Position numbers and translations under genes: made by a program. From positions 1 to 64,000 of the forward strand of contig CAWJNP010000083.1 in NCBI GenBank assembly GCA_963844255.1: 64,000 nucleotides of DNA. Reading direction: 5' to 3'. The stretch is from SZAS-79 sp963844255. GTDB taxonomy: Bacteria; Pseudomonadota; Gammaproteobacteria; Burkholderiales; SG8-39. The notes under the pieces are model-generated. The model did no database searches. It was not told where the DNA came from and saw only the letters and a program-made list of their open reading frames with translations. Shown piece after piece: positions 9,158-16,587 of the stretch; position 1 is the stretch's first letter, and each line of letters opens with the position of its first letter.

Positions 9158-9979
9158 CTATCGCTTGATCGCCGGTGCACTGAAGGTGCCGCCGTCGGCA
9201 TTTTTCGCCAGGAACGAGGTCAGCGCGATGGATGCTTCCGAGCCGAACTGGAGGTCCGGAAACCGCTGTTGCCTGAAGCAGTCGTTGAGGCGCCACTGGA
9301 AGGTCCGCAATTCCCCTTGCGAGACGCGATACGCAGGCCAGGTGGTGTAGGCCCGCTGGGACTCCGAGTGGTTGGTCAGGTTGGGCAGGTCCTGAAGGCG
9401 GATCCGCCTGTCGGATTCACCGTGGCAGGTTGCGCAGGCGAAGTCGTGCGTTCCGCCACGGAAGTAGAAAATCTTCTCGCCGAGCGCGACGGCTTCCCGT
9501 TCCTTGGGGTGCCCCGTCGGAAGGGACATCTTGAATCCCTTCGATTCCGCCGTGACGTATCCGCCAAGCGATTCGAAGTCCGAGCGCCGTCCGCCGCCGC
9601 CAAAAGGCCGCTTGGTCAGGTCTTCCGCCTTCAGACCCTGCAGGGTCACCATGCAGTGCAGGAGGCGCGATTCCAGGTCCATGACCCGGTCCACGTCGGC
9701 AAAGTAACGTGGCAGTTCGGCGTAGACCCCTTTGACTACGCCGGGTCCCTTGCCAAGGTCGCACTGCTCAAGGGATGCGTTCTTCGGCCCGCGCTTCGTC
9801 TTCCACAGCTCTTCGCCGCGCGCTTCCCACAATTCGGCCGGATTGCCTTCCTGCAGTTGAAGCCGGTACTTGGCGATTTCATCGAGCGCCGTCTGGGCGG
9901 CGGCATTTGTCGGTAGCGCCGCGAGCAGAGCGCCGCTGACCAACATGCTTCCCATTGCTGCATGCAGCTGGTTTTTCAT
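9158..9979 (-). CDS. soxA: SoxA, catalytic cytochrome c subunit of SoxAX
   Basis: The protein has 273 residues with a Sec signal peptide (about 1-28, ending TNAAAQ). The haem-binding site FACATCHGES lies near residue 186. NDCFRQQRFPDLQFG near 238 carries the active-site cysteine that becomes the persulfide ligand. The single-CxxCH layout is the monohaem SoxA type; the N-terminal cysteines (EQCDLGKGPG, LLHCMVTLQG) replace the extra haem site of dihaem forms. The ATG at 9979 has GGAGGGG 5-11 bases upstream. It sits between soxZ and soxX in the operon. Confidence 0.93.
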   Translation of the reverse strand: MKNQLHAAMGSMLVSGALLAALPTNAAAQTALDEIAKYRLQLQEGNPAELWEARGEELWKTKRGPKNASLEQCDLGKGPGVVKGVYAELPRYFADVDRVMDLESRLLHCMVTLQGLKAEDLTKRPFGGGGRRSDFESLGGYVTAESKGFKMSLPTGHPKEREAVALGEKIFYFRGGTHDFACATCHGESDRRIRLQDLPNLTNHSESQRAYTTWPAYRVSQGELRTFQWRLNDCFRQQRFPDLQFGSEASIALTSFLAKNADGGTFSAPAIKR

Positions 9980-10007
9980 GTGTCCCCTCCTTGTTTTATT
10001 GCCGCTG

Positions 10008-10319
10008 TCAGTTAATCGCGGCTTCGTCGGTACGCTTTTCGCCTTTGTTGTCGGTCCAGGTGATCTGGATCTTGTCGCCTTTCTGCCCGCCTTTGAAACT
10101 GAACTCGAGGAACGGGTTCTTCGACACGGCAGGACCCCAGTGTGCCGAGAGTACGACCTTGCCATTGTGTGTGGCGGTCACGCTCTGGATGTAATGTGCA
10201 GGGATCACTTTTCCGCTGCTGTCCTTGCGCTGGCCGGTTTCCATTTCGTGGCTCATGAGCACTTTCACGTTTACCACGCCGTCTTTCGCTGTCGCGCGTA
10301 TGCGCATCGGGTCTGCCAT
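10008..10319 (-). CDS. soxZ: SoxZ, sulfur carrier complex subunit
   Basis: SoxZ forms a heterodimer with SoxY, which carries sulfur intermediates in the periplasm. The 103-residue product starts MADPMRIRA, contains VLMSHEMETGQRKD, and ends in an immunoglobulin-like fold region (FKGGQKGDKIQITWTDNKGE), all characteristic. It has no signal peptide, as usual: it is exported together with SoxY. The ATG at 10319 lies one base after the soxY stop, so translation is coupled. Confidence 0.93.
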   Translation of the reverse strand: MADPMRIRATAKDGVVNVKVLMSHEMETGQRKDSSGKVIPAHYIQSVTATHNGKVVLSAHWGPAVSKNPFLEFSFKGGQKGDKIQITWTDNKGEKRTDEAAIN

Positions 10320-10320
10320 G

Positions 10321-10791
10321 TCAGCCTCCGCATCCGCCAATGGTTACTTTGATTTCTTTCTTCGTCATGTAGTACTTGCCGTTTGCCTTGACCAGCGCAT
10401 AGACGTCCGAAGTCTGGCCCAGCTTCACGCGCGTCATGACGGACGGATCCGTGCCTGAAGGAATGTCGAAACTGGCCGCAAGCGGGCTCGGGTTCTTTTC
10501 GACCAGTATCGAGATCGATTCGGTACCTGGAATCTTGCTGTCCACGCCGACCGGTACGACCGCACCGTTCTCCGCGATGTCGGATGCGCGCATCACGATA
10601 TCGCCGGAGTTCGTCGGACTGCCAGCGCCCAATGCCTTGAACGCGTCGGCCACTGTCTTGCCCTCGAAGGCCATCTTGTTCCATTCTGCCGCAAGCAGGT
10701 CGCCGGGCCGTACGATTCCGGCGGCGGCCAGGAGCGCTAACAAGCTCGCGCTCCCTCCGGCCCTGAGTGTATTTCTGCGCATCTGATTCAT
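10321..10791 (-). CDS. soxY: SoxY, sulfur carrier protein
   Basis: SoxY holds the pathway intermediates on a cysteine in its flexible C-terminus, and the product ends KVTIGGCGG with that cysteine third from the end. The N-terminus MNQMRRNTLRAGGSASLL has a twin-arginine-like pattern, fitting export of the folded SoxYZ pair. Length is 156 residues, normal for the family. A ribosome site GAGGAGG precedes the ATG at 10791. The 170-base spacer upstream (to soxD) is unusually long for this tight operon and contains palindromes, so soxYZAXB may have its own regulated promoter. Confidence 0.94.
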   Translation of the reverse strand: MNQMRRNTLRAGGSASLLALLAAAGIVRPGDLLAAEWNKMAFEGKTVADAFKALGAGSPTNSGDIVMRASDIAENGAVVPVGVDSKIPGTESISILVEKNPSPLAASFDIPSGTDPSVMTRVKLGQTSDVYALVKANGKYYMTKKEIKVTIGGCGG

Positions 10792-10861
10792 CGTATTCCT
10801 CCTCGTTTTGATGGTCCCGTCAACTCTCGAAAAGGCATGTCAATAGCCCAAGCGGGTGACC

Positions 10862-10917
10862 TAAAGTTACTTTACCAGCGCCAAATTGTCGTCGCCCCCA
10901 AGTACTTTCAATGGGGG
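10862..10917. promoter_or_regulatory. Palindromes in the soxD-soxY spacer, possible operator
   Basis: TAAAGT-T-ACTTTA (10862-10874) is a perfect 6+1+6 inverted repeat. About 30 bases away AAGTACTT (10900-10907) is a second small palindrome with a similar core, set inside the loop of CCCCCA/TGGGGG (10895-10900 and 10912-10917). They lie 70-130 bases upstream of the soxY start. On the minus strand TTGACA occurs nearer the gene, but no convincing -10 follows it. Confidence 0.35.
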
Positions 10918-10961
10918 TATTAGCCAGCCTGCCACTTGCGTGCGGAAAGGCCGTCGCGTTT

Positions 10962-11693
10962 TCAGTTCTCCGGCGGGGTTCGCACGCCACGCACGCCACC
11001 GAACAGGCGGTTCTGATCGGCCATGTTTCCCTGCATCGAGCGCGCGAATTTCGGTAGTTGCGACGCAACATTTGCGCTCGTCGCGCAGTCTTTCATGCAG
11101 TCCATGTTGCGCACATCGGCTTCGCCATTGATGTCCCACAACCCGTGCGAGCGGGTTAGTCCATTACGGTTGGGCAAGAGTTGTTGCGCTGCAGCGATGT
11201 TGGTGTCGGACAAGCCCATGTCGTCCGACAAGACGTTGCCAAGATGGAGGATATAGGCGCACACCGCGTACACCTCGTTCACGCTCAGCGATTTCGGCGC
11301 TTCCCAGGGCATTGCGCGATTGATGTAGTCCCACAGTGTTGAAAGATTCGCGAGCTTCATGAGCGTCGTCAGGGCCTCATCAGGCGAAAGCAGTGCACTG
11401 ACACGACCTTTTTTTATGTCCTTCAGTGTCGTTCCGCCGACGATTGGCGATGATACGGAATTGGATTCGCCGAAAGTGCCATGGCATGTAGCGCATTTCG
11501 CGTCCCATACCTGTGCCCCGTATTTCACGCTGCCGGAGCCCTTGGGAAGTCCACTGAAGTCGGCCCGCACGTCAATGTCCCAGGCTCGAATCTCGGACTC
11601 GGTTGCTGGCCTGCCGATTCCCGGAAAGCGGCCCTGAGCCATCGTATTGAGCGCAAACAGCATCAGCAAGATTGCGCTAATAAACCTGTACAT
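10962..11693 (-). CDS. soxD: SoxD-type cytochrome c, single haem (sulfane dehydrogenase subunit)
   Basis: SoxD accepts electrons from the molybdenum subunit SoxC during oxidation of SoxY-bound sulfane sulfur. The 243-residue protein has a signal peptide (about residues 1-19, NTMAQG) and the characteristic FPGIGRPATESEIRAWDIDV. One haem motif CATCHGTFG lies near residue 68, and a DCMKDC block near 200. The second cytochrome domain found in dihaem SoxD (Paracoccus type) is absent; the frame ends at a clean stop and no second CxxCH is readable in the following 170 bases. The start overlaps the end of soxC by 17 bases. Confidence 0.85.
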   Translation of the reverse strand: MYRFISAILLMLFALNTMAQGRFPGIGRPATESEIRAWDIDVRADFSGLPKGSGSVKYGAQVWDAKCATCHGTFGESNSVSSPIVGGTTLKDIKKGRVSALLSPDEALTTLMKLANLSTLWDYINRAMPWEAPKSLSVNEVYAVCAYILHLGNVLSDDMGLSDTNIAAAQQLLPNRNGLTRSHGLWDINGEADVRNMDCMKDCATSANVASQLPKFARSMQGNMADQNRLFGGVRGVRTPPEN

Positions 11694-12978
11694 TGCCCAC
11701 CTCGCCGGATTCGGCCACGCTCCACGACTGTATTGCGTTGTTGTGATAGGGCGAGCGCGTACCGCGCACCGCCCGCAACTGATCTATCTTCGGTTGGACG
11801 TAGCCTGTCTCGTCGATTACCCGACTCTGCAGGATTGCCGGGGTTCCGTCCCACACCCAGTCGCTTGAAAATCTGGTCAACGCTTTCGGAAGGATCGGCG
11901 ACTCGAGGCGTGCAGGGTGCCAATTTCGTCCTCCGTCGACCGAGACGTCGACTCGTTTCACGCGAGCCCGCGACCAGACCAGGCCAGTCCGGAAATGTTG
12001 TAGAACCCTTTTCCTATCAGTGCCTGCCCCCCGGACGGGGTCGTAATGACTGACTTGGCCTCCTGAATCGAGGTGAACTGGCGGTGACGCCCGTCCGGCA
12101 TCAGGTCGATGTAACTCAGGGACTCCTCGCGCGTGTCCCACGGTTCGTCACCGACCTCAATTCGTCTCAACCACTTCACCCAGGACACGCCCTGTACGCC
12201 GGGCACGACCAGTCGCAGCGGATATCCGTTCTCCGGCCGCAGCATCTCGCCATTCATACCCCACGCGACGATGGTGTCGTCCAGTGCACGGTCGATTGCA
12301 ATGGTGCGCGTCAGGCTGGCCCCATCTGCGCCTTCGGCAAGTACGTACTTCGCCCTCTTTGTGTCGATTCCGCAGTCCTCGAGCAACGTGGAGAGCAGCA
12401 CACCGGTAAATTCGCAGCACGACAACATTCCATGCGTGTACTGGACGCCGGGAACCGCGACGCCCTTCCATTCCATGCCGGTATTCGCACCGCACTCGAT
12501 AAAGTGAATGCGGGATACGGATGGCATGCGCAGCAGGTCGTCCATCGAGTAGACCTTCGGCCGTTTGACCAGTCCAGTCACCATCAGGCGATGCAGCGTC
12601 GGGTCGATGTCCCACCACCCTTGATGATGGCGCTCAAAATGCAGACCGTTTGCCGTGATGATGCCGAACGATCCCTGCAGGGGCGTGAACGAGACCGAAG
12701 AAAGCGGCGTTCGCGTGAGCCCCGGACTTTGGCGGCGCTGGAGGTTTTTCTCGTATCGGGATGGAGCGCCGTAGCCGAGTGCGGCTACGGGTTGCCCGAG
12801 ACTGGTGGAGTGGGCGGGAAGATTGAGAATCGCAGCGTCACCATCCTGCCGGTTGGGCGAGGCGAGCCGCAAGCGTACCCGTTGCGACGCCGCCGCCAAT
12901 CGCGAGCGCGCTACGGAGAAACGCGCGCCGCTGTTCCACCGCAGGCCTGATCCGGCCCGCATGGGGGGCGCGATTCAT
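11677..12978 (-). pseudogene. soxC: SoxC, molybdopterin subunit of sulfane dehydrogenase, with two frameshifts
   Basis: SoxC is the sulfite-oxidase-fold Mo protein that oxidises protein-bound sulfane sulfur. The true start is ATG at 12978, overlapping the regulator's stop (TGATG). It opens a frame with a twin-arginine signal, QRRAFLRSALAIGGG, that runs out at a stop at 12838-12840. The remainder continues one frame away (QGSFGIITANGLHFERHHQG, SRIHFIECGANTGMEWKG, YTHGMLSCCEFTGVLL). A second shift near 11965 leads to VKRVDVSVDGGRNWHPARLE and the C-terminus at 11677. Both shifts are single-base insertions. Joined, the protein is about 433 residues and complete, so I infer an intact gene with errors. 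Confidence 0.88.
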
Positions 12979-13352
12979 CAGGGAGCTCGGACCCTGGGCG
13001 CATGCATCAGTCGCAGCAACTCGCTGCGCAAAGGCGCTTTCCGCAGAGGCCTGGTCGCATCGAGCGAGTCCGCAATCCGGTTGCAGACGGTGCGGCAGAT
13101 CTTGATCATCGATATGTCGACAATGCGGTAGTACACCAGGTTGCCCTTCTTGCGACGGGCGAGTACCCCGGCGCGGAACATCTGGCTCAGATGGCGCGAG
13201 ACGTTTGTCTGTGTCGCGGAGATCTCCTCCACGATCTGGGAGACGGTTTTCTCCCTCTCGCAGATTGCGTACAAGATGCGCAATCGTCTCGGCTCGGCCA
13301 GCAGGCTGAAATAGGCCGCCACTGCTTCGAACACGGGGTCAAGTTCATCCAT
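12978..13352 (-). CDS. ArsR-family transcriptional regulator of the sox operon
   Basis: The 124-residue winged-helix protein has the ArsR pattern (AEPRRLRILYAI, then SATQTNVSRHLSQMFRAGVL and RRKKGNLVYYRI). Cysteines sit at about residues 31, 86 and 90. In the sulfide/persulfide sensors SqrR and BigR one cysteine lies in an early helix and one in the C-terminal helix, and a polysulfide link between them releases DNA; the layout here is comparable. It is the first gene of the sox transcript and its stop overlaps the soxC start, so it probably regulates the cluster and itself, like SoxR of Paracoccus-type systems. The sensing role is inference. Confidence 0.85.
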   Translation of the reverse strand: MDELDPVFEAVAAYFSLLAEPRRLRILYAICEREKTVSQIVEEISATQTNVSRHLSQMFRAGVLARRKKGNLVYYRIVDISMIKICRTVCNRIADSLDATRPLRKAPLRSELLRLMHAPRVRAP

Positions 13353-13371
13353 GAATTCTGTATCCGGGAGT

Positions 13372-13401
13372 TTGACAAAGAATGGCTGTATGGCCCTATA
13401 G
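13372..13401 (+). promoter_or_regulatory. Candidate sigma-70 promoter for the binding-protein gene
   Basis: TTGACA (13372-13377) and CTATAG (13396-13401) are separated by 18 bases and point towards the binding-protein gene. The 5' end would lie close to the palindromic element at 13419-13449, where a repressor could block it. Confidence 0.4.
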
Positions 13402-13418
13402 ACGGACTATATGATCCG

Positions 13419-13449
13419 AGGCGCATATGGGCAACCATGCGGCGCAGCA
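13419..13449. promoter_or_regulatory. Conserved palindromic element, copy 1 (candidate operator)
   Basis: Contains CGCAT-N10-ATGCG (13422-13441). The surrounding 31 bases match copy 2 at 15246-15276 at 28 positions. It lies between the divergent regulator/sox operon and the binding-protein gene. Confidence 0.5.
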
Positions 13450-13536
13450 TGGACGCGCGGGATTCTTGTCTACAAAATGATCCAGCGCGGTCGGCAATTC
13501 CGAATCTCGCGTTCCGATCAAAACAAAAACTGGGGG

Positions 13537-14616
13537 ATGGAAATGTCGAATGAGAAAAGGTCTCTTCGCATGTCGTGCTCACGCTGGCAAGAATCAATGA
13601 AACGCGTTTTTCTTGGGCAACTGCTTGTCTCGCTCGTGTTCGCTGGGGGCAGTGTGCTTGCTGCCGGGCCGGCGCCGTCGACGACGCAGGGAGCCGGCCA
13701 GGCAGTTACCGGCGGTTTTGCCGCGATACCAAAGAACAAGGACACTGATCTGAAGCTGTATTCCGCCGACGGCACGATCGTCAATGGTGCAGAGGCGATG
13801 CGCAGAATGCAGGGCGACGCCGAACTGATCCTCTGGTTGGCGGGCAACCAGTTCTTTGCAATGAACGATGTGGTTCACGCGTTTCAGAAGCAGAATCCAG
13901 GTATCGATGTCGGTCTGATTACCCTTCCCCCGGGCCTGATCCTGGCGGCAATAAAAGCCGGCGGATGGACCTACGGTGGAGTGGACTATGCCGGCCTGCC
14001 GGATATCTACGCTTCGGTCAATCTTGGGCACCTGCAGGCGCTGAAAAAAGCGGGGCTCATGGGGCAGTACGCGGTCTACATGCACAACGAACTGCAAATC
14101 ATGGTCGCCAAGGGCAACCCCAAACAAGTCAAAGGCATCTCCGATCTTGTGCGTCCAGGCATGCGCACGTCGATGCCCAATCCCGTGAACGAGGGAATCA
14201 TGCAGTTCTACGCGCGTAAAGTGCTCGAGCGTCACGGGATGTGGCAACAGATTTCCGGAGGCAAGGAGTGCTTCTCCTGTCAGACCACACCGAGCAACTG
14301 GTTCACCGCCGTGCACCACCGTGAAACCCCGGACCGCATCAAGGCGGGTACCACTGATGCCGGAATCGTCTGGAAAACCGAGGTGCTGGAAGCGGTGCGT
14401 GCAGGCGCAGAAGTGGAAGGCATCGAGTTGCCACCGATCGACAGTCTGCGCGACAGCGTGTCTTACGCCATCGGGGCGCTCAGCAACTCAAAGCACCAGA
14501 AAGCTGCCTCGTTTTATCTGAACTTTCTTGGCACTCCCCAGGGTCAGGACACCTATGCGCACTACGGGTTCGTGAAGGCGACGCCTGAGGAATTGACGCT
14601 GAAGGCCATTCCCTGA
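13537..14616 (+). CDS. Periplasmic substrate-binding protein (ModA-like fold), orphan
   Basis: The product (about 359 residues from ATG 13537; ATG at 13570 is an alternative) has a signal peptide centred on KRVFLGQLLVSLVFAGG, ending SVLAAG. The body reads as an extracellular type-II binding protein: ELILWLAGNQFF, VVHAFQKQNPGIDVGLITLP, PGMRTSMPNPVNEGIMQFYA, and a late GTTDAGIVWKTEV block like molybdate/sulfate binders. A CFSC pair near residue 247 is unusual. No ABC permease or ATPase gene is nearby, so it may act as a sensor or chaperone rather than in uptake. It is transcribed away from the sox operon across a shared spacer, suggesting co-regulation. Ligand unknown; an oxyanion or sulfur compound is inference. 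Confidence 0.75.
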   Translation: MEMSNEKRSLRMSCSRWQESMKRVFLGQLLVSLVFAGGSVLAAGPAPSTTQGAGQAVTGGFAAIPKNKDTDLKLYSADGTIVNGAEAMRRMQGDAELILWLAGNQFFAMNDVVHAFQKQNPGIDVGLITLPPGLILAAIKAGGWTYGGVDYAGLPDIYASVNLGHLQALKKAGLMGQYAVYMHNELQIMVAKGNPKQVKGISDLVRPGMRTSMPNPVNEGIMQFYARKVLERHGMWQQISGGKECFSCQTTPSNWFTAVHHRETPDRIKAGTTDAGIVWKTEVLEAVRAGAEVEGIELPPIDSLRDSVSYAIGALSNSKHQKAASFYLNFLGTPQGQDTYAHYGFVKATPEELTLKAIP

Positions 14617-14682
14617 TCGCTCCGATGACGGTTTCCGATCGATCGCAGATCGTCGGGCACCGTCGCCGGTGCGACGATGCCA

Positions 14683-15138
14683 TCAGGGGCGAATATACGA
14701 ATATCCTTCGCGCTGGCGCTCCATCAATTCCACCACGCCTGCGGGCACGTAGCCCAAGCCGGGAAGCATGTCGCCCTTGCTCAGTTTCATGTTGTGCATC
14801 GTGTTTTCGCAGGCAACCACTTTCACGCCGGCTTTTAGCGCGTCGCCAATGCGATTTCCTGTCGACGCACCCATTTTGATCATCCCGATGCCGGGGCCAT
14901 AGGCGACGATTTCTACATCAACATTCGCCGCGCCCAGATCATGCTGTACGTTCTTGGCATTGTTCAGGGCAAGGTTCCACGTTTTCGGGTCGGCCTCGCT
15001 CACCTGAAAAACAACCTTGTGGCGCTGCGCGGTCGACTGGGCGGATGCGGTCTGTCCGCCCGTGGTACTGGCGCACCCGGTGATGCTGGCAATTATCGTG
15101 GCTGTGCAAAGAAGCAGGATGCGTCGGGTCGCAATCAT
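14683..15138 (-). CDS. DsrE-like family lipoprotein
   Basis: ATG at 15138 has GGAG 8-11 bases upstream. The 151-residue protein starts with a lipoprotein signal (lipobox ITGC near residue 20). The remainder is a DsrE/F-like domain: KVVFQVSEADPKTWNLALNN, AANVDVEIVAYGPGIGMI and VKVVACENTMHNMKLSKGDM, where the cysteine (about residue 108) is at the usual sulfur-carrier position of the family. Location next to sox genes and in the periplasm suggests sulfur handling or sensing outside the cytoplasm, but this is inference. It is transcribed towards the binding-protein gene; its upstream spacer holds copy 2 of the palindromic element. Confidence 0.8.
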   Translation of the reverse strand: MIATRRILLLCTATIIASITGCASTTGGQTASAQSTAQRHKVVFQVSEADPKTWNLALNNAKNVQHDLGAANVDVEIVAYGPGIGMIKMGASTGNRIGDALKAGVKVVACENTMHNMKLSKGDMLPGLGYVPAGVVELMERQREGYSYIRP

Positions 15139-15245
15139 GTTTTCTCCAATGGTGAAGTCGCTAAGGGGTGAATTGTTTCCAAGACTGTGTCGGACGTGCC
15201 TTCTCGGGCTATGGAGGACCATGAGCCTCTCGAATGTATGAGCCT

Positions 15246-15276
15246 ATGCGCATATGGTCAATCATGCGGCGCAGCA
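15246..15276. promoter_or_regulatory. Conserved palindromic element, copy 2 (candidate operator)
   Basis: Contains CGCAT-N10-ATGCG at 15249-15268 and the shared flank ATGCGGCGCAGCA. It lies in the divergent spacer between the DsrE-like gene and the M20 peptidase gene. Confidence 0.5.
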
Positions 15277-15340
15277 CGAGTTGCTCGGACGCAAGCCTCG
15301 CACTGGAGCAACAGTGTGAGTCACCGGTAGAATTCCCGGA

Positions 15341-16469
15341 ATGAACGCCACCGACGAAATCACTCTGACTCGGGACCTGCTCCAGCTCGACACGATCAAT
15401 CCACCGGGCAACGAGCGTGAATGCGCGCGTCGCATCGGTCGCCTGCTCGAGGACTGGGGCTACGCGGTCGAGTACTACGAATATGCCGACAAGCGCACCA
15501 GCGTGATCGCGCGGCTCGGTAGTTCGGACGCCAGGGCGCCGCTGTGCCTGACGGGACATATCGATACCGTGCCTCTCGGCGCGGCAGCCTGGAGCCGGGA
15601 TCCGTTCTCCGGCGAGACGGACGGGGACAAGCTCTACGGCCGCGGATCGTCCGACATGAAGGCCGGGGTCGCTGGAATCCTGCTCGCGGCAAAGAATCTG
15701 GCCCGGCATCTGCGCCCGACCGCGGGCGTGGTTCTGGTACTGACGGCGGCAGAGGAAGGTGGTTGCATCGGCTCGCGGCACCTGATTGAGGTCGAGGGCC
15801 TGCTGGGTCGACGCGGGCGCCATCGTGGTCGGCGAACCCACGTCCAACTATCCCGCGGTCGGGCACAAGGGCTCGATGAAGTTCTGGGCCAAGTTCCGCG
15901 GGGTCACCGCGCATGGCTCCATGCCGCACCTGGGGGTGAACGCCATCTACAAGGCGGCACGGGCGACGGCAAAGCTCGAGGCCTTCGAGTTTCACGACCA
16001 CCCGCACCCGGTGATGGGCGGGCCGTCGCTGAACGTCGGGACATTCCACGCAGGCCAGACGATCAACTCGGTCCCGGACGAGGCGGTGCTCGGCGTGGAC
16101 GTGCGCTCAATCGTCGGTATGGATCATGCGGCGGTGCTCGCTCGCCTGAAGGAACTGCTCGGCAGCGAGGCCGAACTCGATGTGTTCCAGGACATGCCGG
16201 CAGTCTGGACGGAGCCGGATCACGTCTGGATGCAGGGTGTATTCGACATCTGCGCGCAGACGCTCGGCGCTGCCCCGGAGCCGCGAACCGTGAGCTACAA
16301 CAGCGATGCAGGCAATCTGCTGAAGGCCTGGCGCGGCGTGCCGACAGTGATTCTCGGACCGGGTGAACCTGCCATGGCCCACCAGACCGACGAGTACTGC
16401 CACATGTCGCGGATCCGTGAATCGGTTGCCATTTATGAGCGGATCATCCGGGACTGGTGCGGGATCTGA
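15341..16469 (+). pseudogene. M20-family metallopeptidase/deacylase (ArgE/DapE-like), one frameshift
   Basis: The product is a zinc amidohydrolase: LTGHIDTVPLG (first metal ligands), YGRGSSDMKAG, TAAEEGGCIGS (catalytic glutamate), VVGEPTSNYPAV and HQTDEYCHMSRI (last metal ligand). An extra C near 15809 interrupts the frame at GLLG/DAGAIVV; removing it restores one reading frame of about 375 residues. Substrate could be an N-acyl amino acid; the family does not allow a firm choice between acetylornithine deacetylase, succinyl-diaminopimelate desuccinylase and others. Start ATG 15341 lies 65 bases after a palindromic element shared with the sox regulator spacer, so co-regulation is possible. 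Confidence 0.85.
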
Positions 16470-16487
16470 GCGCCCGCCATCGGTGTT

Positions 16488-16513
16488 CCGGCTTTGACCT
16501 GGGTCAAAGCCGG
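16488..16513. repeat. Perfect 12-bp inverted repeat between the M20 gene and hemA
   Basis: CCGGCTTTGACC at 16488-16499 is exactly mirrored by GGTCAAAGCCGG at 16502-16513 around a 2-base centre. No T-run follows, so it may be an operator or a Rho-assisted terminator. It is 45 bases upstream of the hemA -10. Confidence 0.6.
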
Positions 16514-16557
16514 TGCGCTGCAAGCCGTACCGGGCGGTCAGGAATGGGCGGCACGGC

Positions 16558-16563
16558 TATAAT
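16558..16563 (+). promoter_or_regulatory. hemA promoter -10 box
   Basis: A perfect TATAAT sits 25 bases before the hemA ATG. The -35 region 17-18 bases upstream (CGGTCA) is weak, which would suit an activator or modest expression. Confidence 0.5.
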
Positions 16564-16587
16564 ACCAAGCCAACTGCCTGATCCAAA

